Assembly (NCBI RefSeq): GCF_037975245.1
Contig: NC_092567.1
Span: forward strand, 5,712,214 to 5,776,213
Direction of reading: 5' to 3'
Length of the DNA: 64,000 nucleotides
From: Apostichopus japonicus
Lineage: Eukaryota > Echinodermata > Holothuroidea > Aspidochirotida > Stichopodidae
Positions within the stretch are counted from its first letter, which is position 1; every line of letters begins with the position of its first letter. Positions 11,161 to 23,431 of this stretch are shown one piece after another. The notes below the pieces were generated by a model, which searched no databases, was not told the origin of the DNA, and saw nothing but the letters and a program-made list of their open reading frames with translations. A program made the position numbers and the translations under genes.

Positions 11161-12364
11161 AGTATTTAGTTCTCAAATATGCAAAGAAGAAAATGTTATC
11201 ATGACATGATATTGATAAAGAGGGGGAATTTAATTTCCTTAACCATGCTTGCTAGCCAGCAGTTTGGTGAATCAAGTCACAACAAAGCTAGCTTTACTTC
11301 ATTCTTACCATTCCTGTGGAACTCTGTGCATCAAGAAGTGTAGGATTCTGAAAGTAGCTTGATAGGTTCATAGGTCCTGATCTCCTCTATTCAGTACAGT
11401 CTCTGTCTTCATATTCACTAAAGGGTTGCTTCCTACGGTTGAAGTATTACATCATGGAGCCGTTCAACCTCACTGACTTCTAAATCAAAAGTGAAACATT
11501 AACATGATATCAAACAACTTATTCTGAAGAATTCAGAAACATAAGGTTACCCACATCAAAGACAAAGCCATGGTAGCAATACCACTATGATCTAATCATT
11601 GATCCTTTAAATTCAGTAAAGTTACAGTGTGTCGTTTTTGAAACTTTTTTAAAGTTCTAATAAACTTGCATTCAGATAGCAAATTACACAGGGGTCTTTG
11701 TCGGCAATTAACTTCACGTGTGATCCCTTCACTTGTTGTAAGTATGTAAATAGCTGCACATTAGATTTGCGATACTGAAGCTGTTACAAAACAAGTTACG
11801 TCATCAGGAAATGACTGATCAATACCAGCACAAACCCTGGAAATTCTGGATATGTTACAATACAAGTAATGTTGGACCAGTAAGGGTGGTGTAAAGCACT
11901 GCAGTATTTTGGGTGACACAAACTACAACAATAAATGTATGATATGAAATGTTTAATTTCATCGTCATGTGACCTTTACTCACTGGCAGGTCAGCACATA
12001 AATCCACAATATCCCAGGAGAGGAAACAACTCTAGAGTATATTAAAGAGTAGGTTTTTATAACTAAATTTGACAAAACCCTTGCAGACAGTTGGATGATT
12101 ACATACTGTATATGAAGAACACTTCTTGAATAAATTAAAACGATCAAAGTATTCTCCTTAAAGTTAAACTTGTAACCAACTAATAAGCGAGCACAACCTA
12201 ACGTCAGTCTTACATAGTGCTGAGACTATTTCACGATTGATGCTGGCATTGCGGGCCTATTCAATATTGTACCCAATCATTGGACTAGGCCTAGGCGTAA
12301 GTTAGGATGCAGTTTCAATTGTATATATGCCTATAAATAGAATGTTATATGACTAGAATAGACC
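11161..12364. other. Intronic sequence, no gene seen
   Basis: No long reading frame, repeat pair or protein motif noticed. Confidence 0.5.
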
Positions 12365-13990
12365 TATTTACCGTATTTATTTGTTTGCCACAAAAGTACA
12401 AAGTGGAGGGAAGTCTTCCATAAAGCTTAAAAGCTTAACAATGTGGAAGACTCCCTGAAGAAAGAAAAGAAAAGAAAAACAAAACAAAATATATATATGT
12501 GTATGAATACATACATAGATATAAATACAAATTAAATGTTCAATATATATATATAGTAATTACATACAGGTATAATTTAGTTTTAGTCAGTAACTAGCTA
12601 TTATTTCCTTACAAAACCACATCTTAAAGGATGCGACTGACTTTTTACTCGTTAAATCGTTCAATAGAAGATTCCATGTTTTTGTTGCACGGTTTTGTTG
12701 GCTTAAAGTTCCAATGGTGGTATTGTAGAGATTATAGTGGGCATGATTACAGTAGCATGCCTCGTGTTATGATTATGTACATCTCTGTTACTGGTTTAAA
12801 AATTGTTAAAGGCAGCTGGTAGTAATCCATTCCAGGTCTTGTAGGCAAATAATGCAAGCTTAACTTTAATGAGATCGTGCAATTTTAGTAAGTTGAGTTT
12901 CTTAAATAGGGGACTGGTGTGTTCACGTGGGGCTGAGTGTGTTATGTGGCGAATGGCTGCCTTTTGGAGTATTATAAGATTGTTAAGGTTGGTGTTGTAT
13001 GTACCAGACCAAATAATGGAACAGTAAGTGAGATGCGGGACAACCAGGGTCTGGTAAAGTGTTCTGAGTATGTTTTCCGATAGATAATATTTCAACTTAG
13101 ATAATATGCCAACATTCCGTGCAATTATACTGCAAATAGTTGAAATATGGTTGCACCAGCTAAGTTTACAATCAATATTTACACCTAAAAACTTAGTAGT
13201 ATAAACTTGCTTAATTATTTTCCCATCCATACATATATCTTTATTCCAAATAAGTGTATTACGAGTATTAAAGACAATGTAATTACTTTTTTGTACATTT
13301 AGTGATAATTTGTTGGCTGAAAACCAATTACAGAATTTATTTAATTCATTTGACACGTTGGAAGATAATGTGATTATGTCGTCGCTCTCGAAGAAAATAC
13401 TGGTGTCATCAGCAAAGAGAATGATTTTGGCTAGTTTGGAGACATGACAAATATCGTTAATATATAGAATAAATAACAAAGGACCTAAGACTGAACCCTG
13501 TGGAACGCCGCAACGAATTTTAGCAAGATCGGATCTAGAGTTTTTATACAAGGTATACTGATATCTGTTCGAAATATAGCTTTCAAGCCAGTTGAGAGTA
13601 GTTCCTCTAATGCCGTATGAAAATAATTTATTGATAAGGATGGTATGATCGATCGTGTCAAACGCCTTCGAAAGGTCGAGGAATTCACCAATGCAATTTT
13701 TGCCATTATTAAGACTAGTATGTAAACTGTTAAGTGCATCTGCCAAAGCCAGTTCAGTAGAATGTTCGGGTCGAAAGCCGTACTGTTCTTTACAGAGAAT
13801 ATTATATTGGTTAAGAAAATTATATATGCAATTGAACATAAGTCGTTCTATGATTTTAGAAAAACAGGAAAGCAATGAAATCGGTCGATAATTCTCATAT
13901 ACATTTGAATCTCCCTTTTTATAGATTGGTATAACCTTTGCCGTTTTAAGCCATGACTTCATCACTATTAGCCATGACTTCAACGTCACG
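12365..13990 (-). mobile_element. 5'-truncated non-LTR retrotransposon (LINE, Jockey/CR1-like)
   Basis: The reverse transcriptase frame at 12796-13990 is followed on the minus strand by ~430 bp of probable 3' UTR containing A-rich runs (12460-12490) and AATAAA-like sequence near 12380. The 5' end stops abruptly near 13990, where an imperfect duplication ('agccatgacttca' at 13951 and 13971) lies next to an unrelated repeat. Such 5' truncation is the norm for LINE copies. Confidence 0.8.
12796..13990 (-). CDS. LINE ORF2 fragment: reverse transcriptase, intact core but lacking the endonuclease
   Basis: About 390 residues without internal stops. Reverse transcriptase landmarks occur in order: IPIYKKGD...NYRPISLL (25-45), QYGFRPEHST (74-83), LDLSKAFDTIDH (109-120), CGVPQGSVLGPLL (165-177), and the catalytic FADD (197-200). 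They are followed by a thumb-like segment (LNVQKSNYIVF, KFLGVNID) and a C-terminal region typical of Jockey/CR1-clade elements (YCSIIWSGTYNTNL, LQKAAIRHI). The enzyme copies LINE RNA at the nicked target. The APE-type endonuclease that should precede it is missing. Residues before about 20 look like repeated flanking sequence, not family sequence. The uninterrupted frame suggests a fairly recent insertion. Clade choice is tentative. Confidence 0.88.
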
Positions 13991-14004
13991 ATGTCCCCTG
14001 TCAT

Positions 14005-14640
14005 TGTTAGCTCATACCAGCATGCTGGTGTGAGCTACTGTATTGTTACAGTGCAGCGTCTATCACTGTATCACTCTACCCGTCAACAATTGGTAAAACC
14101 GCTCCCACTCGCACAGTGTTTGATGGAATTTCATGAAACTTGGACACAAGGACCATTGGGTATAGGGCCATCAGAGATGGTCCGAAATTTGGGGTCCATG
14201 TTCACCTGTGGGCCGTAATGGGCCATTTTGTGGGAATACGCAAAATGCTTCTTCTCCTACAGATGCCATGGTACAATGTTGAGGGTTTGTCACGATAGTA
14301 CTATGGAAGTTTTACCTTCAGGGTGTTCATGAATTTGAGATCAAAGATCAACTAGGGGTCTTTTGTGGCCCGGGCCGCGGCCCTATATTTTCAAATTGCT
14401 CCTGTTCGTACAGTGTATGGCCAGTTATAATGAAACTTGGTCACAAAGTTCCTCCGGATGAGAGTTATGAGGGGTGTTCGGAAAATTGAGGTCAAAGGTC
14501 ATTTAGGGGGTCATCGGGGGTCATTCTTTGTAATATTTTCAAATTTCTCAATCTCCTCAAGATTTTGATGGATCATATTCAAAGTTGAACTGATGATTGT
14601 TGGATTGTGTATGAATAAGGTGATGCCTAATAATTTTTGG
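14005..14640. repeat. Dispersed repeat with hairpin start and two internal ~300 bp units
   Basis: It begins with a near-perfect hairpin (14010-14036, 'agctcataccagca/tgctggtgtgagct'). Two related segments follow: 'cgctcccactcgcacagtgt...atgaaacttggacacaagg' (14100-14155) and 'tgctcctgttcgtacagtgt...atgaaacttggtcacaaag' (14397-14443). It also has AGGTCA motifs, as in the 3180-4915 array. No coding capacity. Confidence 0.6.
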
Positions 14641-15741
14641 TCAAAAGTTAATTAATTACAATTAATCCCCATTGTTTAAAAAAATCTGAGCCTTCACCTT
14701 TTGCCAAAGCTCCTTTAATTTATCTCCCAGTCTCTGCAGTGTTTGTTTACATTTGTGGTTAAGCTCTGCAGAGGCTGTTAGTGGAATTAAAGCAGGACTG
14801 GGAGTTGTTATTAACTGTTGAACTGTAAGCATGATAGCCCTATAGCCAATCAGCACTTGCCGATTCTTAGAAGTCTTTGAGCCTGAGGTATGTAGGCAGC
14901 CAGCCAAAATTTTGGCAAGGAGTCTTAGGAGTGCTTCAGGTCTGCTCAGGTAGAGGGGAGAAAGTTTAATAGGGTAGGTCAGTGGTATTGTTTGAGAGAG
15001 TGGGTAAAATAGGATTTAAAGGGGGAAAATAGGAATTATAGCCAGTGGTGTGGCCAGGATTCTGCTAATGGAGGGGGGGGGGGGGGGTTATCCCTCATGG
15101 GCCCAAAATTGGTGGAACCTGAAAATTGGCCTGAAATTTGGTGGGCCATAAAGTTTTGTGGGCCCTACATTTTTAAGCTCGAAAAGGTATGAGCTTCTGC
15201 ACCATTGGTGCTCTAGTTAATTGTAGTAGCTGTACGTGCATAGCCTAACGCTATGAAAGGAATACAAGGGATTTGTGGAATTTGTTATTTGACAATTGCA
15301 ATAAACTTAGTCTGTTTCTTTCAGTATCATGTTCACCATCTGTAATATGTTGCATTATCTTCATAATTAGTAAGCCAGTATACTGTAGCTTCGCGGAAGC
15401 ACACCAAACAAACAGGGAAGTACAGCCATACTGCTGTTCCGTCAAACGCTGTATCCACTGTGTCGTTGGTTTGTTTAGATTTTGAAAATGCGACTTGTTC
15501 AAGTCATTGCATTGGCCACAAGGGAAATTCCCCTATTTTCAGATATATGATATATTTTCCAATTTAAATGTTATTAATTTGCAACAAATCAAATAAATCA
15601 AATTATTAAGGAATTCAACAAGATGCTGAAAATGTCAAACTTATTAATTTTTATCAAATGTCATCATTTGCAGTAAAGTGATAGTTCGTTCTACATTTTT
15701 CTACTTTAATGTTGCGTTCGTAGAATCCTGTACATGCAGCA
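14641..15741. other. Intronic sequence with a 15-G run, no gene seen
   Basis: A run of 15 G spans 15073-15087, just after 'ccagtggtgtggccagga', which resembles a hAT-type end; no partner end was found. The 81-residue minus-strand frame at 14662-14907 has no recognised motif. Confidence 0.45.
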
Positions 15742-15751
15742 GCTTGAAAGT
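15742..15751. repeat. Target-site duplication of FB1, left copy
   Basis: GCTTGAAAGT here and GCTTAAAAGT at 22915-22924 agree at 9 of 10 positions and abut the two inverted ends of FB1. Confidence 0.75.
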
Positions 15752-17165
15752 GGCCAGGTCGATAACGCGGAAACCGCGGAAATCGATAAACAGAGTTCGG
15801 TAATCGAGAAACCAGGTTCGATATCAACGGTTTCCGCGCTTTTCGCGTTATCGACCTTGCTATATACCAAGGACCAAAACGCGGAAAGCGCGGAAACGAG
15901 TGGGATTTGTCAATGGAGAGTGCCGGACTTCAGCCTATATATGCGCCAGGAAGGGGTGCGGGATTAAAGCTACAGTATTTTACTAAATGTAGATCGAAAA
16001 CGCGAATATCCTAAAGTTTACAATGGATGGGCTAGATTATTTTGTCAAAGGAGGGTGAAGAAGTTTTTGAGCGCATATCAGCCAATATGCGCCAGTAGGG
16101 GTGGGAAAGGGTTTTTTCCCCTAGTAAATGCAGGCCGAAAACTCGGAAATGTTTTTTTACACAATGCCTGGCGAAACTACCTGTAGAGGATTTTGTCCAG
16201 GGAGGGTGAAGAGTCTTTGGCGCATTTCAGTCAATATGCGCCAGGAAGCTAATAGGGTTGTAGGGTTTTTCCCTAAATGCAGGTCGAAAACACGGTAATG
16301 TTTTGTTTATAATGGCGAAACTAGATGATTTTTTCAAGGGTGGGTGTACAAGTTTTTTAGGCGCATTTCAGCTGTAATGCGCGAAAAAGGGGGTGGGGGT
16401 ATAAGATTTATTTCCACTAAATGCCGGTCGAAAACGCGGAAATGTTATCTGTAATGGCGAAACCAGAGGATTTTGTCCAGGGAGGGTTAAGAGTTTTCGG
16501 CGCATTTCAGTCAATATATGCCAGGAAGGTGAGGGGTTGTAGGCTTTTTTTTTACTAAATGCAGGTCAAAAACTTGGAAACGTTTATTTTATAATGGAAA
16601 AACTAGAGGATTTTGTCACGAAAGGCACCGCGAAGATATTTGCTGAGCGCATTCAGCCAATATGCGCCAGGAGGGGGTGCCGGAGGGTGAAGGCTCTTTT
16701 GTTTTCTAAATGCAAGTGGAAAACGCGGAAATTTTTTTTTTACAAAGGCGGAACTAGAGGAGTTTGCTTAAGGAAGGAAAAGAAGTGTATCTTTGCAGGG
16801 GCAAATTCGGCCGATATGTACCAGCAAAGGTGTGGCTTTTGCACTAATTCAGGTCGAATACGCGGAAAAGTGTTTGCCAATATGCACAAGGATAGAATCG
16901 GGGTATGAGACTTTTACCAGTCAAAAACAGGTCAAAAACGTTTTGTATACAATGGCGAAACTAGATGATTTTGTCAAGAGAGGGTGTTTTGGGCGCATTT
17001 CAGCCATTATGCGCCAAAAAGGGGTGAGGGTGAAGTCTTTTAACAAAAGGCTTGTCGAAAAGCGGAAATATTTTTGAACATTGGCGAAAATTCTCTAAAT
17101 CAATTCAAGAAAAGTGAAGAAATGTTTCAGCTAACATGCGCCCAGAAGGGGTTGGTTTGAAGCTG
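15752..17165. repeat. FB1 left arm, tandem units
   Basis: Hairpin cores recur near 15926, 16068, 16222, 16361, 16500, 16648, 16805, 16994 and 17127, a period of about 140-155 bp with one longer step. The short reading frames over this array are by-products of the repeat. Confidence 0.85.
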
Positions 17166-17201
17166 TAGTTTTGTTCGATACATATTGTTACATACATTTG
17201 T

Positions 17202-17204
<3 letters not shown>

Positions 17205-17239
<35 letters not shown>
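17205..17239. repeat. Microsatellite (AT)n left of the Penelope-like fragment
   Basis: 35 bp of uninterrupted AT; a similar run lies just past the other end of the fragment (18210-18235). Confidence 0.95.
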
Positions 17240-17241
<2 letters not shown>

Positions 17242-18200
17242 GCCAGCCATCGAAATAACAGTCTCTAGCCTATCATCTAACCAGGATGGATTCAAGAAAG
17301 CAGCACCCACCTACAATCATGCCCTCCAGTTCAGTCACCGGATACAACTATACTATCAAATACCAAAACAAGGAACACGATAAAACCAAATAGAACAAGA
17401 AACGCAGGTCAAGGAATATCACATGGTACAACACCCATACAGCAAAAACGTAGAGACCAACGATGGGGCGGACTCCCTAAAACTCATCGACAAGCACTTC
17501 CAACAGACCAACAATCTACACAAAATCTTCAACAGATCAACAGTCAAAATAAGTTACAGCTGTATGAGAAACTTGCAACAAATCATGAAGTCACACAACT
17601 CAAGGTCACGAAAAAAATGAGCCAACCCCTCCCCCCCCCAAGGAAAAGACATGCAACTGCCGAGAAGTAGACAGTTGCCCACTATGCGGCAACTGCTTGG
17701 TTAATGACGTCATTTACAAAGCCACCGTCACGTCAGGCACCGACAACGTGTCATACGTAGGCCTAGCGAGCGGAGAATTTAAGAAGAGATACAACAACCA
17801 CACCAAATCATTCCGACACGACCGATAAAAAAGACAGAAATGGAACTCTTTAAACACATCTGGCAACTCAAGGAGCAAAAAGCCGAATATTCTGTACACT
17901 GGGAAATTGTGTCACAGTCCAATACGCACAAGCGGCAGTCCGGTCTATGCAATCTTTGCATAGAAGAAAAGCTCCAAATAATCACCCTCAAAGGCAACGC
18001 GCTCAACAAGAGAAGCGAGCTCATCTCTACCTGTAGACATGGCAACAGCAGAAAAGGAAACCACCCAGCCGTGTCAAACCTAAACGGTAGTTCATGGAAT
18101 AGCGAACCATACTTTATTACGGATCAGTGCGCCTGACGATCGCTGTACAACTACATGTACAAGTGTGAAAAGCGTAGCAATGAACTCGTAATAGTTTAAC
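17240..18200 (+). pseudogene. Penelope-like element, broken 3' end of the coding region including the GIY-YIG endonuclease
   Basis: Reading frames with stops and shifts cover the C-terminal third of a Penelope-like protein. 17250-17420 is a degraded segment; 17423-17620 carries PYSKNVETN...LIDKHF...KIFNRSTVKISYSCM, a hallmark before the endonuclease. 17646-17825, in another frame, carries a Cys-rich segment (CNCREVDSCPLCGNC), VIYKATVT and SYVGLASGEFKKRYNNH, the GIY-YIG core with its Arg and His. After a stop and shift, 17840-18136 carries LFKHIWQLK, CNLCIEEK and LNKRSELISTCRH. At least two frame changes and internal stops make it inactive. The 3' sequence 'gcctgacgatcgctg...cgtagcaatg' resembles other Penelope 3' ends. 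It is a different lineage from the fragment at 10684-11151. Confidence 0.82.
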
Positions 18201-18209
18201 ATTTATTAC

Positions 18210-18262
18210 AATATATGTATATATATATATATATACTTACACATACATATACATATACATAC
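18210..18262. repeat. Microsatellite (AT)n then (ACATAT)n
   Basis: AT dinucleotides at 18210-18235 are followed by 'acacatacatatacatatac'. This lies at the 3' edge of the Penelope-like fragment. Confidence 0.9.
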
Positions 18263-18689
18263 CTCCCTGACGGGGGGGGTGTTGCCCCGCTCCCCCTTCC
18301 CCTCTGCCGTCACCCTGTCGGTATATATAAAGGTGTGAATAAACGATTCTATTTCAGCCAATATTCGTCAGAGAGAAGTGGACTTCTTTTCACTTATATA
18401 GGTCGAAAAAATGTATATATTCTTACTTAAACATATAGCGGAAACAGAGCGGTCCCTAATTCCACTCATTTGTCGAAGTGTAGTTAGGAACCACTCTTGT
18501 CGAGTAAAATCTGATCGCCGTCCTGGGGGAGGGGAATAAATGATAAGTGTTCCCCTCCCCTTTTAATTTTTAAAATATAATTTAGGGTCCTTAGAATCTG
18601 GTGCTGTATTTTTGCATTTTTCTAAGTAAATTTAGGTTAAAAAAACAGTTAAAAAAGTATTTCCGCTTCTTTGGCATGTACTTATTGAA

Positions 18690-19820
18690 AATAGCTACAC
18701 AACCCCCACTCCGTCCTGGCGCATATTGAATAGAATGCTAACAAAACACTATTTCGCTTTTCCTGCATTTAGAGAATTCCTGCCATTGAAAAACTATTTC
18801 CGCGTTTTCGACCTGTCTTTAGTGAAAAAAACAAAACACAACCACGCTCCTATATTGGCTGAAATGTTCCAAAATAACTTTCTCACCTTCCCTTGACAAA
18901 ATCCTCCAATTCCACTATTTAAAGAAAAAAAATCTGCGTTTTCGACCTGCATTTAGAGAAAGTAGCTTCAACCCCCAGCATATCGGCTGAAATGCGCCCC
19001 AAAACCCTTTCCCTCCCTTGACAAAATCATATAGTACCGTCATTGTAAAACAAATCCGCGTTAGTGAAAACACCTCACCCCCCCCTTTACCTCCTTTGAA
19101 AAAATCCTATTGTTTCGCCATTGTTAATCATATATTTTTCCGTGTTTTCGATCTCCCCCACCCAATTCAGGCGCATAGGCCTATTGGCTGAAATAATCTT
19201 AAAACGTGTCTTCATGTTTCCTGCATACATTTAAAGAATTTCTGCTACAGTAAACAAACATATTTCTGAGTTTTCGACCTTCCTGTAAGTGAAAAAAACC
19301 TCAACCTCTTCCTGGCGATTTTTGACTGAAATGTGCCTAAAACACGTTTTCACCCTCACTAGACATTGTTAAAAAAAAAACATTTCCGCGTTTTCGATCT
19401 GCATTTAGTGCAAACAGATTCGAGCCACCCCCCTTCTTGACGGATATTGGCTGAAATGCGCCCAAATGTTTTTTTCTCACTTTCCTCCATTTATAGAATT
19501 TGCCCATTCTATAAAAATAATACTCCGAGTTTTCGACTTACATTTAGTAAACAAATTCCAAAACTTCCAGGCGCATGATATAGCTGAAATGCGCCCTAAA
19601 AACTACACCCTCGCTTGACGAATTCCTCAAGTTTCGTCATTATATAAGATTTTTTTGCGCGTTTTCGGCCTGCATTTAGTGCGAAAAAAACCTCTTCAAA
19701 CCAAAGAAATTCTTGTCTAATATTGGCTTAAATGGGCCTAAAATATCTGTTCACTTTCCTTGCGTTAAGAGAATTTCCGCAATTATGAAAACAATATTTC
19801 CTCGTTTTCTAACTGCCTTA
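18690..19820. repeat. FB1 right arm, inner part
   Basis: About eight degenerate units, inverted relative to the left arm, recognisable by 'GGCGCATATTGGCTGAAATG' and 'CGTTTTCGACCTGCATTTAG' variants. Confidence 0.82.
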
Positions 19821-22219
19821 GGGAAGCCTCGCAAATCTAACCGCCGGTTCCGGGCCGGCGGAAATCTCGCACCCCTTGCTCATTATGCATACATGTGCAT
19901 ATTGGTCCCATGGTTGAATGCACACAAGCTGGTTGCCAGCCGGAGTAATGAGCACAGCGTCCTGACAACGCAAGGCTGGTTATTCTTCACAAACAATGAG
20001 CAAACTTGGCCAAGTGACCGATTAACTTTTGCGGTTTTGACAGTCAATAGAGCGGTAGTTTATGTTGAAAAGTGACTTATACACTTAAATCCGCCACTAC
20101 CAAATGTCCGAGATTCGGTACTTAATATAATTCTTGCAAATCTTCCACGTTATCAAACCTCACAAATAAAATTTCTTGGGTCTCTTATGAACAATTGTGA
20201 AACTCCGCTACTCGAAAGTTCGATAAAAGCAGCCTTTACCTGGGTCTATACATTATGAGCCTTTGTTCGACGAGTGGTACGTAACTATGAATTAAAAACT
20301 GAATCAGCCATTGCATTAAATATATGCCCCCCAAAAACTTCAGAAAACCCATATGGACAAACCAGAATTTAAACAAAACAATAGTTAAAGAGAGAACATC
20401 GACCGTAACGTTGACCTCTGAAGCTAACTGCGACACAAATTCAACGAATAAACAGATGGTTTAGGCTTGATTTTCCCATTGACGTAGTGTGTTAGGCTGC
20501 CATGTGGTTAGAGATATAAGTTACTATTCGTTGAAAATTTTACTATACGTACATCAGTTTACAACTGCAGTGTTTACCCCTACTTAAATATTATCGTAGG
20601 CATACTGTACATGCGCTGCTGTCTAACACCTGTTTGTTAACATTTTTGGCACGTTTCCAAAAAACTTTTCATGGAGTAAACTATTTTGGCTCCACTCTAG
20701 AATGAATTAGGTAAGTCAGTAAAGGATCGGTAAAGTTATGCGAAATATTATCTTAGACGTTCAAGAAAAGTATATATCCCCGTAACATTAAGGTAAGTAA
20801 AACACACCTCAAGCCAACCGACTCCTCCGCATGAACAAAACATTCTATTCCCCATGATACACGAGTCTATACCATACAGTCATATAGCATGATATCAAGG
20901 CCCCAATAGCTACAGTATGGCTATCTTTATGAAAGTAAGCCTTTTAATCCCATGTTTTAGGCCACTTGGCATGATTAACTGAATGCTAAATATTGTTTCC
21001 ATGTCCTTGTAGAAAACGTCAACTTCGCAAAATACAATTAGTTGTGTTTTTGTTGTTACGTGAGATCCGTAACCGGCGAAGTGGTTAGGCTATTTACTAT
21101 ACACTTAACTATGGTAGGATATTAATTTTTCCTTTTTTGGGGGTGGAAATTCTAGAAAATACTTTCTTTTCCCCCCGCCAGATGTGGTCGTATGGTTTAT
21201 TCATAAATGGGTGTACTAGAGCCTTGTCTACATGACATTAGTTGCATTTAGCACGATATGCCAGTTTCGCGTGAATTTTTCGAAAGTATTTTGCTCGATC
21301 TTTCGTAAAATTTGAAAGGTGTACCAACTTACTGTTCGTACACAATTGCTAATTTCTGTACTGATTTTCAGAGTAGTAAAGGACGTTTTTTTTTACGAAG
21401 TTCAAAAGTCAGTAAATGAAGTTGATAAACTTTATTTCTTTCAACTTTTTTAACCATGGAATGCTAGAATAACATTTACACTTAAAACGGAGAAAGGATA
21501 ATGGCATTTTTTCCACATTTATTCCAAATTTCTTTCACAAGAAATTATCGTCATTTGTTCAATCCTCATGTCTACGATCTAGCTGGCTAAAAAAAAGTAC
21601 AGCTTCGCTGGAGTGCGAAAAATTCCCTACAGTCAACCGATTTTTTTTCACCTAGCTAGGTAGTGTAGGTCCTGTTCTATACAACTTAGTAGGATTATTC
21701 TAAAGTCATCCCGTATGTTAGGCTCTGGTTCACGCTTATGTGCACGTGTACAAGAAGTGAGATTGTGATTTCTTTTTTAGATTTTTAAATCTTAAAAATT
21801 CAGGAAACTTAATGTCCTTGCAATAAGGCAACAAAACTTTTTGTTCCTACTTGGCTGACTGGGAAAATAAGAAAGATAGCATTTTAGATTCCTGCAGTGT
21901 AAATTCACATTTCCTTACTTACTTTTCACAGAAGTTTTGCTTCTGCAGTAGGATAAAATACGGCGTATAAACATACTATCTTTTTGAAACGTTTGAATAC
22001 CTTGAGACTTAGCTATGATGTTTTGTTCAACTCACTATTGTGTTCAAATCGGCTTAGTAAAAACTTGACCGCGGCTGTGAATGTAACTGTATAGCGTGGA
22101 GGGTGGTTTGGAGAGAGTGTGCACTCAAGTGTGACTCATTATCTGCTTGTGGCTGTGCTCATTATAGCCGCGGAAAATCCACCGGCCCGGACATGGCGGT
22201 TAGATTTGCGAGGCTTCCC
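19821..22219. mobile_element. Non-autonomous PIF/Harbinger-like element, 2399 bp, TTA target duplication
   Basis: The ends form a 25 bp perfect inverted repeat (GGGAAGCCTCGCAAATCTAA and five more bases at 19821, complement ending at 22219), flanked by TTA at 19818-19820 and 22220-22222. Removing it rejoins an FB1 unit ('actgcctTTAagtaaaaa' fits the unit consensus 'cctgcatttagtgaaaaa'). GGG-type ends and a 3 bp TWA-like duplication are the Harbinger signature. No transposase or Myb-like frame is seen. Its interior carries the segment shared with two hAT-type elements (20553-21569). Confidence 0.85.
20553..21569. repeat. Shared segment D inside the Harbinger-like element
   Basis: It is the reverse complement of about 8845-9935 and parallel to 23763-24430. 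Markers: 'cagtttacaactgcagtgtt', 'gtctaacacctgtttgttaa', 'gccaaccgactcctccgcat', 'ggcatgattaact', 'cgaaagtattttgctcgatc'. Confidence 0.8.
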
Positions 22220-22222
22220 TTA

Positions 22223-22914
22223 AGTAAAAATAAATATCACCCTCCCCCCCCCAACCCCGGCCCATCCTTTGCTGGCGCACATTGGCTGAAATGCGCCTAA
22301 AACACTTCTTCACTTCACCCTCTATTGACAAACACCTTCGTCATTGTAAAAAAACAACAGTTCCGCGTTTCGGCCTGCATTTAGGGAAAAAGCCTACAAC
22401 CCCATTACCTTCTTAGCGCATATTGACTGAAATGTGCCGAAAACTCTTCACCGTCCATCGACAAATTTCTCTAGTTTTGCCATTCATTGTGTTAAAAAAC
22501 ATTTCGCATTTTGACCTGCATTTAGTGAAAAAAGGGCTTTTCCCCACCCCTCCTGGCGCGTATTGGCTGAAATGCGCTCAAAAAACTTCTTCACCCTCCC
22601 CTGCCAAAATCATCTAACTCATCCATTGTAAACTTTAAGATTCCCGCGTTCTCGACCTACATTTAGTGAAATAGCTTGAAACCCGCACCCCTTCCTGGCG
22701 CATATATAGGCTGAAGTCCGATCAAAAGACTCCGGCACTCTCCATTGACAAATTCTCATCGTTTCCGCGCTTTCCGCGTTTTGGTCCTTGGTATATAGCA
22801 AGGTCGATAACGCGAAAAGCGCGGAAACCGTTGATATCGAACCCGGTTTCTCGATTACCGAACTCTGTTTATCGATTTCCGCGGTTTCCGCGTTTCCGCG
22901 TTATCGACCTTGCC
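22223..22914. repeat. FB1 right arm, outer part with terminal hairpin
   Basis: Mirror image of 15752-16120. The outermost ~115 bp (22795-22914) starts and ends with inverted copies of the AGGTCGATAACGCG motif, so the end itself can fold. Confidence 0.85.
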
Positions 22915-22924
22915 GCTTAAAAGT

Positions 22925-23423
22925 GTCATCAAGACAGCAAGATAAGAATGTATTACCATAAGAAGTAAGCATTTTTTTACTCTAAGCTTAGAAAGGAATC
23001 AATATTTTAACGTTTCCCTATATGTTTTGAAAGACGAGATAAAAGTATTTTATTTTGTTTTTATTCATTTAACATGTAAATTTTCAAATCGTTTGTGTTT
23101 ATCGTTTTATTTATGCATCCATGTGGACATGAAAAGCTTCAGCCCAAGGTTTAACCGTTGGGGAGGGGAACTAACCCAATTGATATACGTTGAGTCTGTA
23201 TTATTTACTTCCTCGACCCCTCATTTACTACATACCCAATCGACGTTAGTTGCTTAACTGTATGTTTACACCGTGCATATGTATAATGTTATGTCTCTCG
23301 TACATGTGTTCTTTTGGCGCCAAAATGTCTAGACTGACGTAGAAAACACCTGTCTATGGATATCGGTGACTCAATGCTATTGAATACCTGTACACATCTA
23401 TCACTGACAATGAATGGTTTAGT
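22925..23423. other. AT-rich intron, no gene seen
   Basis: No repeat pair or protein motif recognised. Confidence 0.5.
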
Positions 23424-23431
23424 GTTATATT

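Larger units (their letters stand above)
15752..22914. mobile_element. Foldback element FB1, 7.16 kb, arms made of ~150 bp tandem repeats
   Basis: The ends are inverted: GGCCAGGTCGATAACGCGG at 15752 and GGCAAGGTCGATAACGCGG on the minus strand at 22914. Similarity between arms continues inward for well over 300 bp. Each arm is an array of ~140-155 bp units, each carrying a GCGCATTTCAGCCAATATGC-type hairpin and a 'TTTAGTGAAA...GGTCGAAAACGCGGAAA' block. Left arm 15752-17165 (about nine units); right arm 18690-19820 plus 22223-22914. The 10 bp flanking duplication fits Mutator-like or foldback elements. No transposase was seen. The centre holds a Penelope-like fragment; the right arm is split by a Harbinger-like element. 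Confidence 0.85.

Noticed and set aside
15041-15240. hAT-like end 'CCAGTGGTGTGGCCAGGA'
   Set aside because: No partner end or duplication was found.
16594-17077. Overlapping ~100-residue frames over the FB1 arm
   Set aside because: They are read-through of the ~150 bp tandem units.
15752-17165. Regularly spaced palindromic units considered as a CRISPR array
   Set aside because: The units are degenerate ~150 bp tandem copies with no short identical repeats separated by unique spacers, and the genome is eukaryotic.
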